A DNA stretch of 64,000 nucleotides from Lichina pygmaea (lineage: Eukaryota > Ascomycota > Lichinomycetes > Lichinales > Lichinaceae): assembly GCA_963422465.1 (NCBI GenBank), contig OY730170.1, positions 62,001-126,000 of the forward strand. Reading direction: 5' to 3'. The notes beneath the pieces are model-generated. The model saw nothing but the letters and a program-made list of their open reading frames with translations. It made no database searches and had not been told where the DNA came from. This document shows positions 23,701 to 34,398 of the stretch, piece after piece. Numbering within the stretch: position 1 is the stretch's first letter; every line of letters begins with the position of its first letter. The position numbers and the translations under genes are program-made.

Positions 23701-24413
23701 AGTCATTACAGACAGAGACAAACTCTTCACATCCAACTACTGGAAGACAATCAGTGCAGCCATGGGAACAAAACCCAAAATATCTACAGTCTATCACCCA
23801 CGAACTGACAGCCAGACAGAGTGAGCAAACCAAGTCCTGGAGACTTACTTACAGCATTACATCAACCAGACCCACAGCAATTGGGTACAGTTATTACCAG
23901 TGGCACAGCTGGCAATCAACCAGCACAGATCAGACTCAACAAAGGAATCACTATTTTTTACTAATTTTGGACAACATGTGAACATCGGGATGCCAAGCAG
24001 AGCTTCACCAAACACAGAGAAAGCACTCCAATATGACAAGCTCCTACGACAAACACACACGATGATGAGGCACTACCTTCAAGAGACCTCAGAAAGAATG
24101 CAACGTCAAATAGACAAGAAATCAAAAATAGCACCTCAGCTAAAGAACAGGGATAAAGTCTACCTCCTCACAAGAAATTAGAAAACAAAGAAACCAAAGA
24201 CAAAGAAACTTGACAACATCAAGGTCAGACTATTTTCAGTCGAAGAAAAAACAGGACCAGTCAACATCAAGATACAACTACCAAGGGATGCCAGAGTCCA
24301 TCCAAACTTTCATATATTGATGATTGAACCAGCCGACCAGAGCATACTCTTGCAGGAAACATTCTATTATCAACCTGAAGAAGAACAAGAGTTCAAAGTT
24401 GAACAGATCCTGG
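20796..24413 (+). pseudogene. A2 Cys/His module and pol remnant
   Basis: Cys/His module, protease (LVDSGASGNYIS near 21320), RT, RNase H and integrase follow the order of A1. The chromodomain begins before the A3 insertion point at 24413 and its remainder lies at 30954-31065. The stretch is broken in many places. Confidence 0.85.
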
Positions 24414-25012
24414 TGTTACGACCCAGGGATGGGAGCCACTCATTTATAGGCAATCAGGCCGCGGGCCAGGCAAGAGGACACCATGGAAGTCAAGTGACCA
24501 ACCAACAAGGGGTCACGTGACTGTCGAGACATGCACGGGAGTCTCGACACATGATGCATGAAGCATCAAGACAATCTCACCAGTCTTGACACATGATGCA
24601 TGAAGCATCAAGACAATCTCACCAGTCTTGACACATGATGCATGAAGCATCGAGACAATCTCACCAGTCTTGACGCAGGGTGCATAACATGGTGGGACTG
24701 TCAAGACAATCTCACCTGTCTTGACGTCGAGACTGTCAAGACAATCTTGATTGTCTTGACAGGCCAGCACTATATAGTCTGGTGATAGTTCCCTTATGGA
24801 ACAATCGTCTTCAACTCATGTTGTGATCCAGACAACTAGATCTACTTCAATACAATCCTTTGTACGAAGCTATTGATCAGGTGTCACCACCACCACATTC
24901 CACCAAACCTCTTCGCACTCCTTGACACTCCTCTCCTGCGAGAACCAACCCGCCTTCCACCTCTCGCCCTAATCCTATACTCGGATAGGATGGTACAGTA
25001 CAGACTGCAACA
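24414..25012 (+). repeat. A3 5' LTR
   Basis: 599 bp. U3 carries three tandem units of 42 bp built on GATGCATGAAGCATCAAGAC (24548-24672) in place of the 50-bp units of other copies. From CACTATATAGT onward it matches the other family A LTRs. Confidence 0.92.
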
Positions 25013-25030
25013 CTTTGAAGACCCTCAAGG

Positions 25031-25945
25031 ATGAGTACCTCAGGAGCAACCAACCCCAACTTCCCAGATAGAAAGATTAGCGTCGCCAAGCCAGACCTGT
25101 TCTACAGTGAAAGAAACAAGGTTGATGACTGGCTCATGCAACTCCAAGTCTACTTTCAATTCCAACCAGAGATGAAGCTGCCTAAGGAAAAGTGGCCCCT
25201 CTTTGCAACCACTTACATGAGAGGCAATGCTTATCGATGGATCAAACCCTACGTCAACAAACATCTCTCAGGGAACGGAGACCACGACGGCACAACAGAA
25301 TGGATGACAAAATGGACGTGATTCAAGGATGAGATCAAAAGGATCCTTGGACCATCTAACAAAGATAAAGTGGCTATACGAATGATCCAGCACATCAAAC
25401 AACAACGCTCAGCCGCAGAGTACACCACGCAGTTCAAACAATACTCAGTACTGACTGACTGGGACAACAACACCCTGATAGTCATGTACCGACGTGGACT
25501 CAAGGAAAACATGAAGGATGAAATCACCTTCGACAGACAAGCAGTCGACACACTGGACGAACTCATCACACAAGCAATCAACATTGATGACAAACTATTC
25601 GAGTGAGCGATGGAGAAACACCACGACAGAGGATACAGCCACCCCACATGGCATGTGAGCAACCACTACAAGCCACCTAACAAGGCACCACCACATGATC
25701 CATATGGCTATGCACCCATGGAACTGGATGCAGTCCACCACAAGGGAAGGTTCATGAAGGGAAGGAACAACAAAAAGAGGAAAGCACTGAAGTGCTATGC
25801 CTGTGGCAAGCTAGGCCACATAGTGAAAGACTGTCACTCAAAGAACAAGGTACACCGACAGCAACTTAATACGCTCGACGGAGACTGGAATGTCATTGAG
25901 CCAGAGGACCCACCAGGAGAGGCTCAGCTATCCCTTGAACAATAG
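25031..25945 (+). pseudogene. A3 gag remnant
   Basis: Capsid-like region with CCHC knuckle (CYACGKLGHIVKDC, about 25795-25836). It is among the better-preserved gag regions of family A here, though still broken. Confidence 0.82.
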
Positions 25946-26057
25946 GACAACTACGATCAGATATTGGAAGCAGCCCACCAACTGGCAACATCAGGAGGCA
26001 AGGACCTACCAGAACTAACAGGTCAGGACAAGGGACAGGAGCCCTTAACCACCTCTG

Positions 26058-29000
26058 ATGGGGACTGAGACAAACCCACGTCTATCAAAGAAGAAATACC
26101 ACAAGGAAGCTATGCTTACAGTATGGACCCACGAAATCTACAGCACAGCGAACTACAGTGGAGGTTTTGCACAAAGCACTACTGCACCTACCACGAACAA
26201 CTACAAAGGTACGGAGGACATTCACCCTACCACGCCACCTGCCACAAACATTGGGTCAATTGCGAGAAGGATGCGTGTGAGATCCACCTTTGGGACAAAC
26301 GCCAACACACTGCATTCCCCAGGCACACACATGATTGGCATGAACACCTCATGTTCCTACAGCAAGGCAACAACCACAACTGCTACGTCAACAATTGGCA
26401 GTACTGCCTCAAGCCTGGATGTGACAAGCATCAGCAAGACAAATTCATAAACAGATTCCTCAGGACTGATGGGAATGGCTGGACCCATTGCCCAGTCAGT
26501 GGAAAGACACTTCAATCAGGAAAAGACTGAACTCCCTTGTCAAGGGGTGACATCGGGAGCTCAACAACATGACCCCTAGCAACACAAAGTACCTGCGATT
26601 GCCTGTGTCACTACACGCCAACACGCCAGTACAGACATACGCACTTGTTGACTCTGGAGCCAGTGGAAACTACATTTCAAGACAACTTTACGACACCCTT
26701 GGCACTGGAAGAAGATGCAAGCAGCAGCCCTATCAGCTCGCGATAGCAAATGGACAGACAGAGCTAGTCTGCCATGAGACGCAGCCAATGGAAATAGTTA
26801 CCAGACACTATGCTGAAAGGATCCACCTTGATATTGTCGAGTTGGCCACTCAGGATATCTATTTGGGGATGCCTTGGCTAAAGAAGCACAACCCAGTTGT
26901 TAACTGGAAGACAGGAGTACTCATGTTTAGGAACTGCACTAACAACACAGCTCGGACCTGTTACCAGCCGCAGAAGGCGTGGACAGATGAGGGAAGGAGT
27001 CCTCAGTGGAACCTCACCAACAGAAAGGACAACTCTCAAGAAAAGAGGTCTGCCTTGACAGGCACACCCCAGAACCAGGTGGCCAAACAGTCAGAGATGA
27101 AGAGAGAGGAAGTTGTTAACCCTCTGGAGATCTCTGAAGAGTACTGACCTGGGTATGATAACCTCTTTCAGGAAGAGACAACAACAGCAGTGTTGCCTAA
27201 GCACCAACCTTGGAATCATAAGATCAAGTTGCAACCAGGGACAGAGCCAGGATTTGGACCAATTTACCAGTTATCAGAGAAAGAGCTCCAAGTACTTCGC
27301 GAGTACCTGGAGGAAAACCTGAAAAAGAGTTTCATTCGAGAATCTCAATTGCCAGCAGGATACCCGATACTATTTGCACTAAAGAAAGACAGAAGTCTTC
27401 GACTTTGTGTGGATTACAGGAAACTCAACAACATTACCATCAAGAATTGATATCCACTGCCAAATACGAACAAATTGCGAGACAGGATCAGCCAAGCTAC
27501 AATCTTTACCAAGCTGGACTTGAAAGGAGCATACAACCTGATACGCATGAAAAAAGGAGAAGAATGGAAGACAGCCTTCAGAACCTGATACAGACACTAC
27601 AAGTATCTGGTTATGCCATTCAGACTCACAAACACACCAGCAACATGTCAAGCATTGATCAACAACGTCATCAGAGCACACCTGGACCAAACAGCTATCG
27701 CCTACCTGGATGACATTCTTGTCTACTTGAACACACAACAAGAACATACCAAATATGTGAAGGATGTTCTACGATGCCTACAAGAGGCAGGGCTCAAGCT
27801 CAACCTGAAGAAATGTGAGTTCAACAAACTGGAAGTTGAATTCCTCGGATACATCATAGAGATCAAAGGGATCAAGATTGACCCTGAGAAAATCAAAGTG
27901 ATTCAGCAATGGCCAACACCGACATCAGTTAAGGAAGTACAAGCCTTCCTAGGATTTGCCAACTTCAACTGACAGTTCATCAAGAACTACTCACAGATGG
28001 CAACACCACTGACAGAACTCACGAAGAAGGACGTGGAGTACTGGTGGACGGAGAGACAACAAAAAGCATTCCAACAGCTCAAGGACGCTTGCGCCAAGGA
28101 ACCAGTTCTCCTCAACTTCAAGACAGGCCAACCGACACGAATTAAGACGGACGCTTCAGATCAGGCAGTGGGAGCATGTCTATGCCAACAGGCAGACGGC
28201 AAGTGGCACCCAGTTGCCTACTACTCACGAAAAATAACACAAGCGGAACGAAACTATGATATCCACGATAAAGAGCTACTGGCAGTCGTCAACGCACTCG
28301 AACACTGGAGAGTGTACGCGGAAAGCAGTTCTGAACTCACCATTCTCACAGACCACAAGAATCTGACAATGTTCACAACAACCAAGAAGCTGAACAGACG
28401 GCAAGTCAGATAGGCTGAACTCCTAGGGCAACACAAGTTCAAGATCTTGTACACCCCTGGACAAGACAATAGGAGAGCAGACACACTAAGCCGACAAAAA
28501 GACCACATGGAAGATGATGAACGCCAAGGAACGATCTTACAGCAGGACCAGCAAGGAAACCTGGTACCTCAACCACAGATCAACGAGCTCACAGCAGAAG
28601 ACACTGAAGAACTAATAAGGAACTACCATGATAACCCAGCACACAGTCACCCAGGAATCTCCAAGACCACAGACCTTATCCAACAGGCAGGGAACAATGT
28701 CATTAACCTCTGACAACATGTCACAAACTACATCAGCAAGTGTCTACTATGCCAGAAAAACAAACATGGAAGACATAAGCCATACGGAGAAGGACACCCG
28801 AACACAATACTGAAAGGCCTGTGGGAAGACATGTCAATGGACTTCATCACAAAGCTACCCAAGTCCAAAGACCCAGTCACAGGAATCACCTACTACTTGA
28901 TTATGGTGATAGTGGACAGATTCACAAAATATCTAATAGTGGTACTATTCAAGGAAACCCACACAGCAGAACAGTTGGGACACCTCTTACTGGACAGATT

Positions 29001-29870
29001 GGTCAGAGACCACGGAGTTCCGATCACAATCATTACAGACAGAGATAAACTCTTCACATCCAACTACTGGAAGACAATCAGTGCAGCCATGGGAACAAAA
29101 CCCAAAATGTCTACAGCCTATCATCCACGAACTGACAGCCAGACAGAGCGAGCGAACCAAGTCCTGGAGACTTACTTACGGCATTACATCAACAAGACCC
29201 ACAGCAATTGGGCACAGTTATTACCGGTGGCACAGCTGGCAATCAACCAGCACAGATCAGACTCAACAAAGGAATCGCCATTTTTTGCCAATTTTGGATG
29301 ACATGCGAACATCGGGATGCCAAGCAGAGCTTCACCAAATGCGGAGAAAGCACTCCAACACAACAAGCTCCTACGACAAACACACACGATGATGAGGCAC
29401 TACCTTCAAGAGACCTCAGAAAGAATGCAATGTCAAATGGACAAGAAATCGAAAATGGCACCTCAGCTAAAGAAGGGGGATAAAGTCTACCTCCTCACAA
29501 GAAATTGGAAAATGAAGAAACCAAGAACAAAGAAACTGGACCATGTCAAGGTCGGACCATTTTCAGTCGAAGAAAAAGCTGGACCAGTCAACATCAGACT
29601 GCGACTACCGAGAGACGCTCGGGTACACCCAAACTTTCACATCTCAATGATCAAATTAGCTGACCAGAGCACACCCTTGCAGGAAACATTTCATTACCAA
29701 CCAGAGGAAGAACAGGAATTTGAGGCTGAACAGATCCTGAAGAGAAAAGGTCAGTGATACCTTGTCAAGTGGAAAGACTACCCAGACTCAGAAAATACCT
29801 GGGAGCCACTCAGGAACCTCGCAAACTGCCAGCTCCTCCTGCAGCAGTTCCGGCAGGAGCAGGACTGAAC
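26058..29870 (+). pseudogene. A3 Cys/His module and pol remnant
   Basis: Cys/His module, protease (LVDSGASGNYIS), RT with YLDD (near 27705), RNase H ([12 protein letters not shown]), integrase (ITDRDKLFTSNYW) and chromodomain in the family order. Several domains read cleanly over more than 100 residues; the whole is broken. Confidence 0.86.
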
Positions 29871-30001
29871 AGCTCGGCCTGCAGTGTGGACGCATCAATG
29901 ACTGTCGCCGACAAGTCTTCACCATCCACCTCTATTTCAGCAACAAGGCACTGGAGCTTCTTCTTTGCTTGACCCTCAGCACCCTCAAGAACCTTTCACT
30001 T

Positions 30002-30310
30002 TCAGGACACACAAGCCTGCAGCTCAGCAAGCTGCTTGACAAGAGCATCCCGCTTGGCCTCATCAACAGCCAAATCCTCGCGAAGGTTATCCCAAGTCAT
30101 GTTCAGTGACTCCCAAGAAAGTGACACACAGGACTTTCCCCGACAAGTGCACTCAGCGCACTTCAACTTATCGTTGTCGTCAGACATTCAGAAGCAGGGC
30201 TTGTGGTTCAAAACACAGAAGTCACACGGAGCAAGCGACACAAAGTTATGATCACGGATCTGGGCTGCCAGTTGGTTTCGGTAAGCAGAGGCACGTGATT
30301 TTGCAGACAT
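30002..30310 (-). other. A3 antisense Zn2Cys6 frame
   Basis: 103 codons with the cluster C-X2-C-X6-C-X11-C-X2-C-X6-C. Compared with the A1-type copies many codons differ at the third base while the amino acid is kept, notably around DKLKCA-CT and SWESLNM. That is the pattern of selection on the antisense protein. The start is 44 nt from the LTR edge at 30355. Confidence 0.6.
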
Positions 30311-30354
30311 ACTCAAGAATTCATCAGGACAATAAATGAAGGAGAGGAGGGTAG

Positions 30355-30953
30355 TGTTACAACCCAGGGATGGGAGCCACTCATTTATAGGCAATCAGGC
30401 CGCGGGCCAGGCAAGAGGACACCATGGAAGTCAAGTGACTAACCAACAAGGGGTCACGTGACTGTTGAGACACACACAGGAGTCTCGACGCATGATGCAT
30501 GAAGCATCAAGACAATCTCACCAGTCTCGACACATGATGCATGAAGCATCAAGACAATCTCACCAGTCTCGACGCATGATGCATGAAGCATCAAGACAAT
30601 CTCACCAGTCTTGACGCAGGGTGCATAACATGGTGGGACTGTCAAGACAATCTCACCTGTCTTGACATCAAGACTGTCAAGACAATCTTGATCATCTTGA
30701 CAGGCCAGCACTATATAGTCTGGTGATAGTTCCCTTATGGAACAATCGTCTTCAACTCATGTTGTGATCCAGACAACTAGATCTACTTCAATACAATCCT
30801 TTGTACGAAGCCATTGATCAGGTGTCACCACCACCACGTTCCACCAAACCCCTTCGCACTCCTTGACACTCCTCTCCTGCGAGAACCAACCCACCTTCCA
30901 CCTCTCGCCCTAATCCTATACTCGGATAGGACAGTACGGTACAGACTGCAACA
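30355..30953 (+). repeat. A3 3' LTR
   Basis: 599 bp, same length and order as its 5' partner, preceded by the purine tract AAGGAGAGGAGGGTAG and followed by the duplicated CCTGG. Confidence 0.92.
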
Positions 30954-31213
30954 CCTGGCTAGAAAAAGTCAGCAATACCTCGTCAAGTGGAAAGGATACC
31001 CAGACTCGGAAAATACCTGGGAACCACTCAAGAACCTCACGAACTGCCAGCTTCTTCTGCAATAGTTTCGGCAGGAGCAGGACTGAACAGCTCGGCCTGC
31101 AGGAGTGACATGTCAATGACTGATCAAGTCAAATCCTCGCCATCTGACTCCATCTCTTTCACCAAGCACTGAAGCTTCTGCCTTGCACAGACCTCAGCAC
31201 CCTCCAACACCTT

Positions 31214-31528
31214 TCACTTCTGAGATAGACAAGCCTGCACTGTGGCAAGTTGTTCAAAGAGTGCATCGCGCATTGCCTTGTCAGTGGCCACATCCTCACA
31301 GAGGTTGTCCCGGGACATGTTCAGAGATTCCCAGGACACAGAGACATAAGACCTTCTGTGCTGAGTGCACGTAGCATATTTCAACTTATCATCTTCTCCC
31401 AGCATCTGGAAGCACAGACAACCACAGAGAACACAAAAGTCGCAGGGCGTACACGAAACAAAACCCTGATCACAGATTTAAGCAGCAAGCTGAGTTCGGC
31501 TAACAGTCACACATGACTTTAGAGGCAT
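31214..31528 (-). other. A2 antisense Zn2Cys6 frame
   Basis: 105 codons between the chromodomain and the 3' LTR, collinear with the A1 copy and with the same cysteine spacing. The 43-nt leader to the LTR edge at 31572 is also conserved. Confidence 0.5.
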
Positions 31529-31571
31529 GACCAGATTTCATCAAGATGATGAAAGATGGAGAGGAGGATAG

Positions 31572-32252
31572 TGTTACAACCCAGAAGGAACACAGTCTTT
31601 ATATACTCACAGAAAGCAGCAGACAGGATACTAGACAGAAGTACCAGACAGCGTGGCACGGGAACCAGTCACGTGACCAGTGAGACAAACCAGGGGGTGC
31701 TCACCGCAGCATGCATATGCATGAACAAGTGAGCAAAGTGAGCAGAGCTCACCCAGCTTGCCGCAGTGTGCATGAAAAGTGAGCAAAGTGAGCAGAGCTC
31801 ACCCAGCTCACCGCAGCATGCATGAAAAGTGAGCAAAGTGAGCAGAGCTCACCCAGCTCACCGCAGTGTGCATGAACAAGTGAGCAAAGTGAGCAGAGCT
31901 CACCCAGCTTGCCGCAGTGTACATGAACTGTGAGCAAAGTGAGCAGAGCTCACCGATCTCACTGAGTGAGCAAAATGAGCAGAGCTCACTGTGCTCATGA
32001 ACTGAGCACTATATAGTCTGGTGATAGTTCCCCTATAGAACAATTGTCTTCAACTTATGTTGTGATCCAGACAACTAGATCTACTTCAATACAATCCTTT
32101 TGTACAAAGCCATTGATCAGGTGTCACCACCACCATGTTCCACCAAACCCCTTCGCGCTCCTTGACACTCCTCTCCTGCGAGAACCAACCCGCCTTCCAC
32201 CTCTCGCCCTAATCCTATACTCGGATAGGACAGTACAGTACAGACTGCAACA
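31572..32252 (+). repeat. A2 3' LTR
   Basis: 681 bp, TGTTACA...GCAACA. U3 holds about five tandem 50-bp units (31728-31960), one or two more than its partner at 19106-19685. It abuts the LINE directly at GTTTG. Confidence 0.9.
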
Positions 32253-33923
32253 GTTTGGATAGAAGATAGAAAACAAGCTGTGCGAAATTTAAAATAGAGA
32301 TCTAGAGGAAAAAGAAAAAGCTCACTCTCTAATAGAAAAGAAGGAGTGGCTTTGAAAGCACCCCCAATAAGTCTCAGACATTTGTTTTGGAATATGATAA
32401 GAGAGGAAATATTAGAGGATTTTCTGAGTGGGTTGAACCAAATTCCCACTGCATAGCTCAGTACAGATCTGAGTATTGCAGTGTACACAAGGCGTGCTGT
32501 GAGAACTGGAAAGCCCCAGGTGGAGTAAGAGGTTCTAGAAAAAGAAGATAGTGCTTTTTGTGCTTTTTGAAGAATAATTCTCTGGTGTTTGTGCCAGTGG
32601 AGTTTGGCATCCAGGTACACTCCCAATACTCGCACTTCTTCTTTTGGTTTTAGAATCATATTCCCAAGTCTAAGCTTGAGCTGCAGATTGTCTGATCTTC
32701 TTCTGGAAAAATGAAGTATTTTATATTTCTCAGGAGAGAAGACCATTCCATGTCTTGCAGCCCAAGATAGACATTTAACATGTGTATTCTTCAACTTCAG
32801 AAGGTTGCTTTTAAGAGAGTGTCCAAATGCAAGCAGATTTGTATCATCTGCAAATCCCAGAGCAGAAACACCAGTAGTAGGAGAATGTACAGTCTCATGA
32901 AGTTCAGAAATATAGAATAGAAAAAGAATAGGAGACAAAGGGGAATCTTGGGGGACTCCACAGTGAATAGGAATAGAAGAGGACTCAGAGTCATCAAAAA
33001 CTAGAGTGGTGGTATGTCTGGTACAGAAAGAGAAGATCCAAGAAGTTAGCCAGAGAGGGATTTCTTTTCTCTCCAGAATCTTTTGAAGAATCTCTCGGAG
33101 AACTCTGTCATATGCTCCTGAGATGTCCAGAGAAAGTAGAGATGCAACCATGCCTTCTTTCCAGACTTTTTCCACTTGGGAAGTTAGAAGGAAAAGTGCT
33201 GATTCAGTTGATCTGTCTTTCCTGAACCCCATCTGGATTTCTGGCAAGAGTTTAGCTTCTTCTGCTACCTTGCTTAGTCTGGCTGCTGTAATAGCTTCCA
33301 TCAGCTTGCCAGTTGTGTTTAGCAGAGCTATAGGGCGCCAGGCTTTAGCTTGGTTATAGATTCCCTTGCCAGGTTTTCTTAGACAGACTGTTTTTGCATT
33401 CTTGAATTTCTCTGGAAAGTATTCCAGTCTCCAGTATGTTGATGTGAGAACAGCTATAGCTTGGCAGAACTTGGGACCCAGAGCTTTCAGAAATCCATTT
33501 GGCAGCTTGTCTTTTCCTCCTGCTGTAAAAGGTTTCTTCTTGTTCAGAATTTGCTCCACTTCTTCAGTGGTAACCTCCTGAGAAAGCTGGATCTCTGGGG
33601 TACTCTGGTGACTTTCTGTACTTGGTTCTGGAACATGTGCTTCTGGAAAGAATTGAGCTGAGAAAGATTTTGTCTTCTCCTCAAAGCTTTTGGCTAGTCC
33701 TTCTTGAGTCTCCAGATCAGGGACCAGAGGAAGATCAGGGGTCTTGTTAGCTTTTGATTTTCCCCACTTTGCAAGCTTCCAGAATTTTGAGGAACTGGCT
33801 AGCTCATGAACTTGTTTTCTGAAGGTGTTCTGTTTGCCTTCTCTGACAGCTTTCTTCTTGAGCTTAGTTGCTTCTTCTAGCTCTTCTTGGCTTGCCTGTC
33901 CTCTGAGCACTTGTCTTTTTATT
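32253..33923 (-). mobile_element. Tad1-like LINE, reverse transcriptase part
   Basis: Non-LTR retrotransposon fragment in minus orientation, open without interruption for about 550 codons from about 33923 to 32253. Reverse transcriptase motifs in order: GFRKDRSTESAL, SLDISGAYDRV (motif A Asp), GVPQDSPLSPILF (the usual PQG reads PQD), GFADDTNLL (catalytic FADD), then VRVLGVYLDAKLHW and the thumb. This matches fungal Tad1-clade proteins. The N-terminal endonuclease is missing because element B begins at 33924; the RNase H end and 3' tail are missing because the A2 LTR ends at 32252. The open frame reads on into the LTR to 32117, which is accidental. Confidence 0.88.
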
Positions 33924-34200
33924 TGTGATGAGGCAATAGCAGAGCAGAACTCAAGTCTAACTGATTCAGTGACCTTGACCTGACTTGGCTTGAGACTCGA
34001 GACTTGGATTGATGTACAAGATGAAAGACAAGGAAGGAAGAAAAAGAGAAAAGAAGAAGGGAAGAAGCTGGGGGAGCAGGAGAAGTTCTTATAGGCAGGG
34101 GATCAGGCAACAGCGGAGCAAGCAGGCAACAGTGCAGATGGGACTTCCCGGCAAGATGTGTGACTTGTGCCAGATATGCAACTGGGCCAGAACTGTGACA
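33924..34200 (-). repeat. B 3' LTR (approximate)
   Basis: 277 bp read on the minus strand as TGTCACAG...ATCACA. The start is fixed by the purine tract GGAGGGGGGTAA just before it. The far end is inferred from the TG...CA rule and from where LINE coding sequence resumes. It contains CCTATAAGAAC, a likely TATA box. The 5' LTR is outside the window. Confidence 0.6.
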
Positions 34201-34398
34201 TTACCCCCCTCCTTCACATGGCAAACTCCTGTGAGCCTCAGGCTGCTTGTGGGTGTAGTTCTGTGGCTGTGGTTTCCTTGGGTATTTCTCATAGAAGTTG
34301 TAGATAGTGTCTTTGGCGTTGTCAAGATGCTCAATAGACTTTTCAGTGGCATCTTCAATAGGCCATCCAGACTATTTGACCAGGTACTTGAACTTCTG

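Larger units (their letters stand above)
24414..30953 (+). mobile_element. Element A3: family A with a different U3, nested in A2
   Basis: 6540-bp Ty3/gypsy element flanked by the target duplication CCTGG (24409-24413 and 30954-30958). LTRs are 24414-25012 and 30355-30953. Parts: gag 25031-25945, Cys/His module 26058-26530, protease 26569-27147, RT 27190-27972, RNase H 27997-28500, integrase 28690-29480, chromodomain about 29700-29865, antisense frame 30002-30310. Internal DNA, R and U5 match the other A copies, but most of U3 is unrelated. The two LTRs have equal length and differ at roughly 22 positions, all transitions by eye. It looks younger than its host A2 and has fewer breaks (about ten). 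Confidence 0.94.
19106..32252 (+). mobile_element. Element A2: Ty3/gypsy family A, interrupted by A3
   Basis: Plus orientation. 5' LTR 19106-19685 is shared with A1. The coding part runs 19704-24413 and resumes at 30954 after the nested A3; the 3' LTR is 31572-32252. Same domain order as A1, with gag at 19704-20531, the Cys/His module at 20796-21190, protease near 21240-21680, RT 21866-22645, RNase H 22670-23180, integrase 23380-24180, and the chromodomain split by A3. Broken in many places (ten or more). The right flank GTTTG lies in the LINE and does not match the CCAGG left of A1. Confidence 0.92.

Noticed and set aside
31749-31937. Repetitive Cys/His/Leu-rich frame (GELCSLCSL repeats)
   Set aside because: Translation of the U3 tandem units; unit length alone makes the repeats and no start or context supports it.
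32117-33910. 597-residue frame read as one protein
   Set aside because: The last 45 or so residues are antisense LTR sequence of A2; only the LINE part (to 32253) is real coding sequence.
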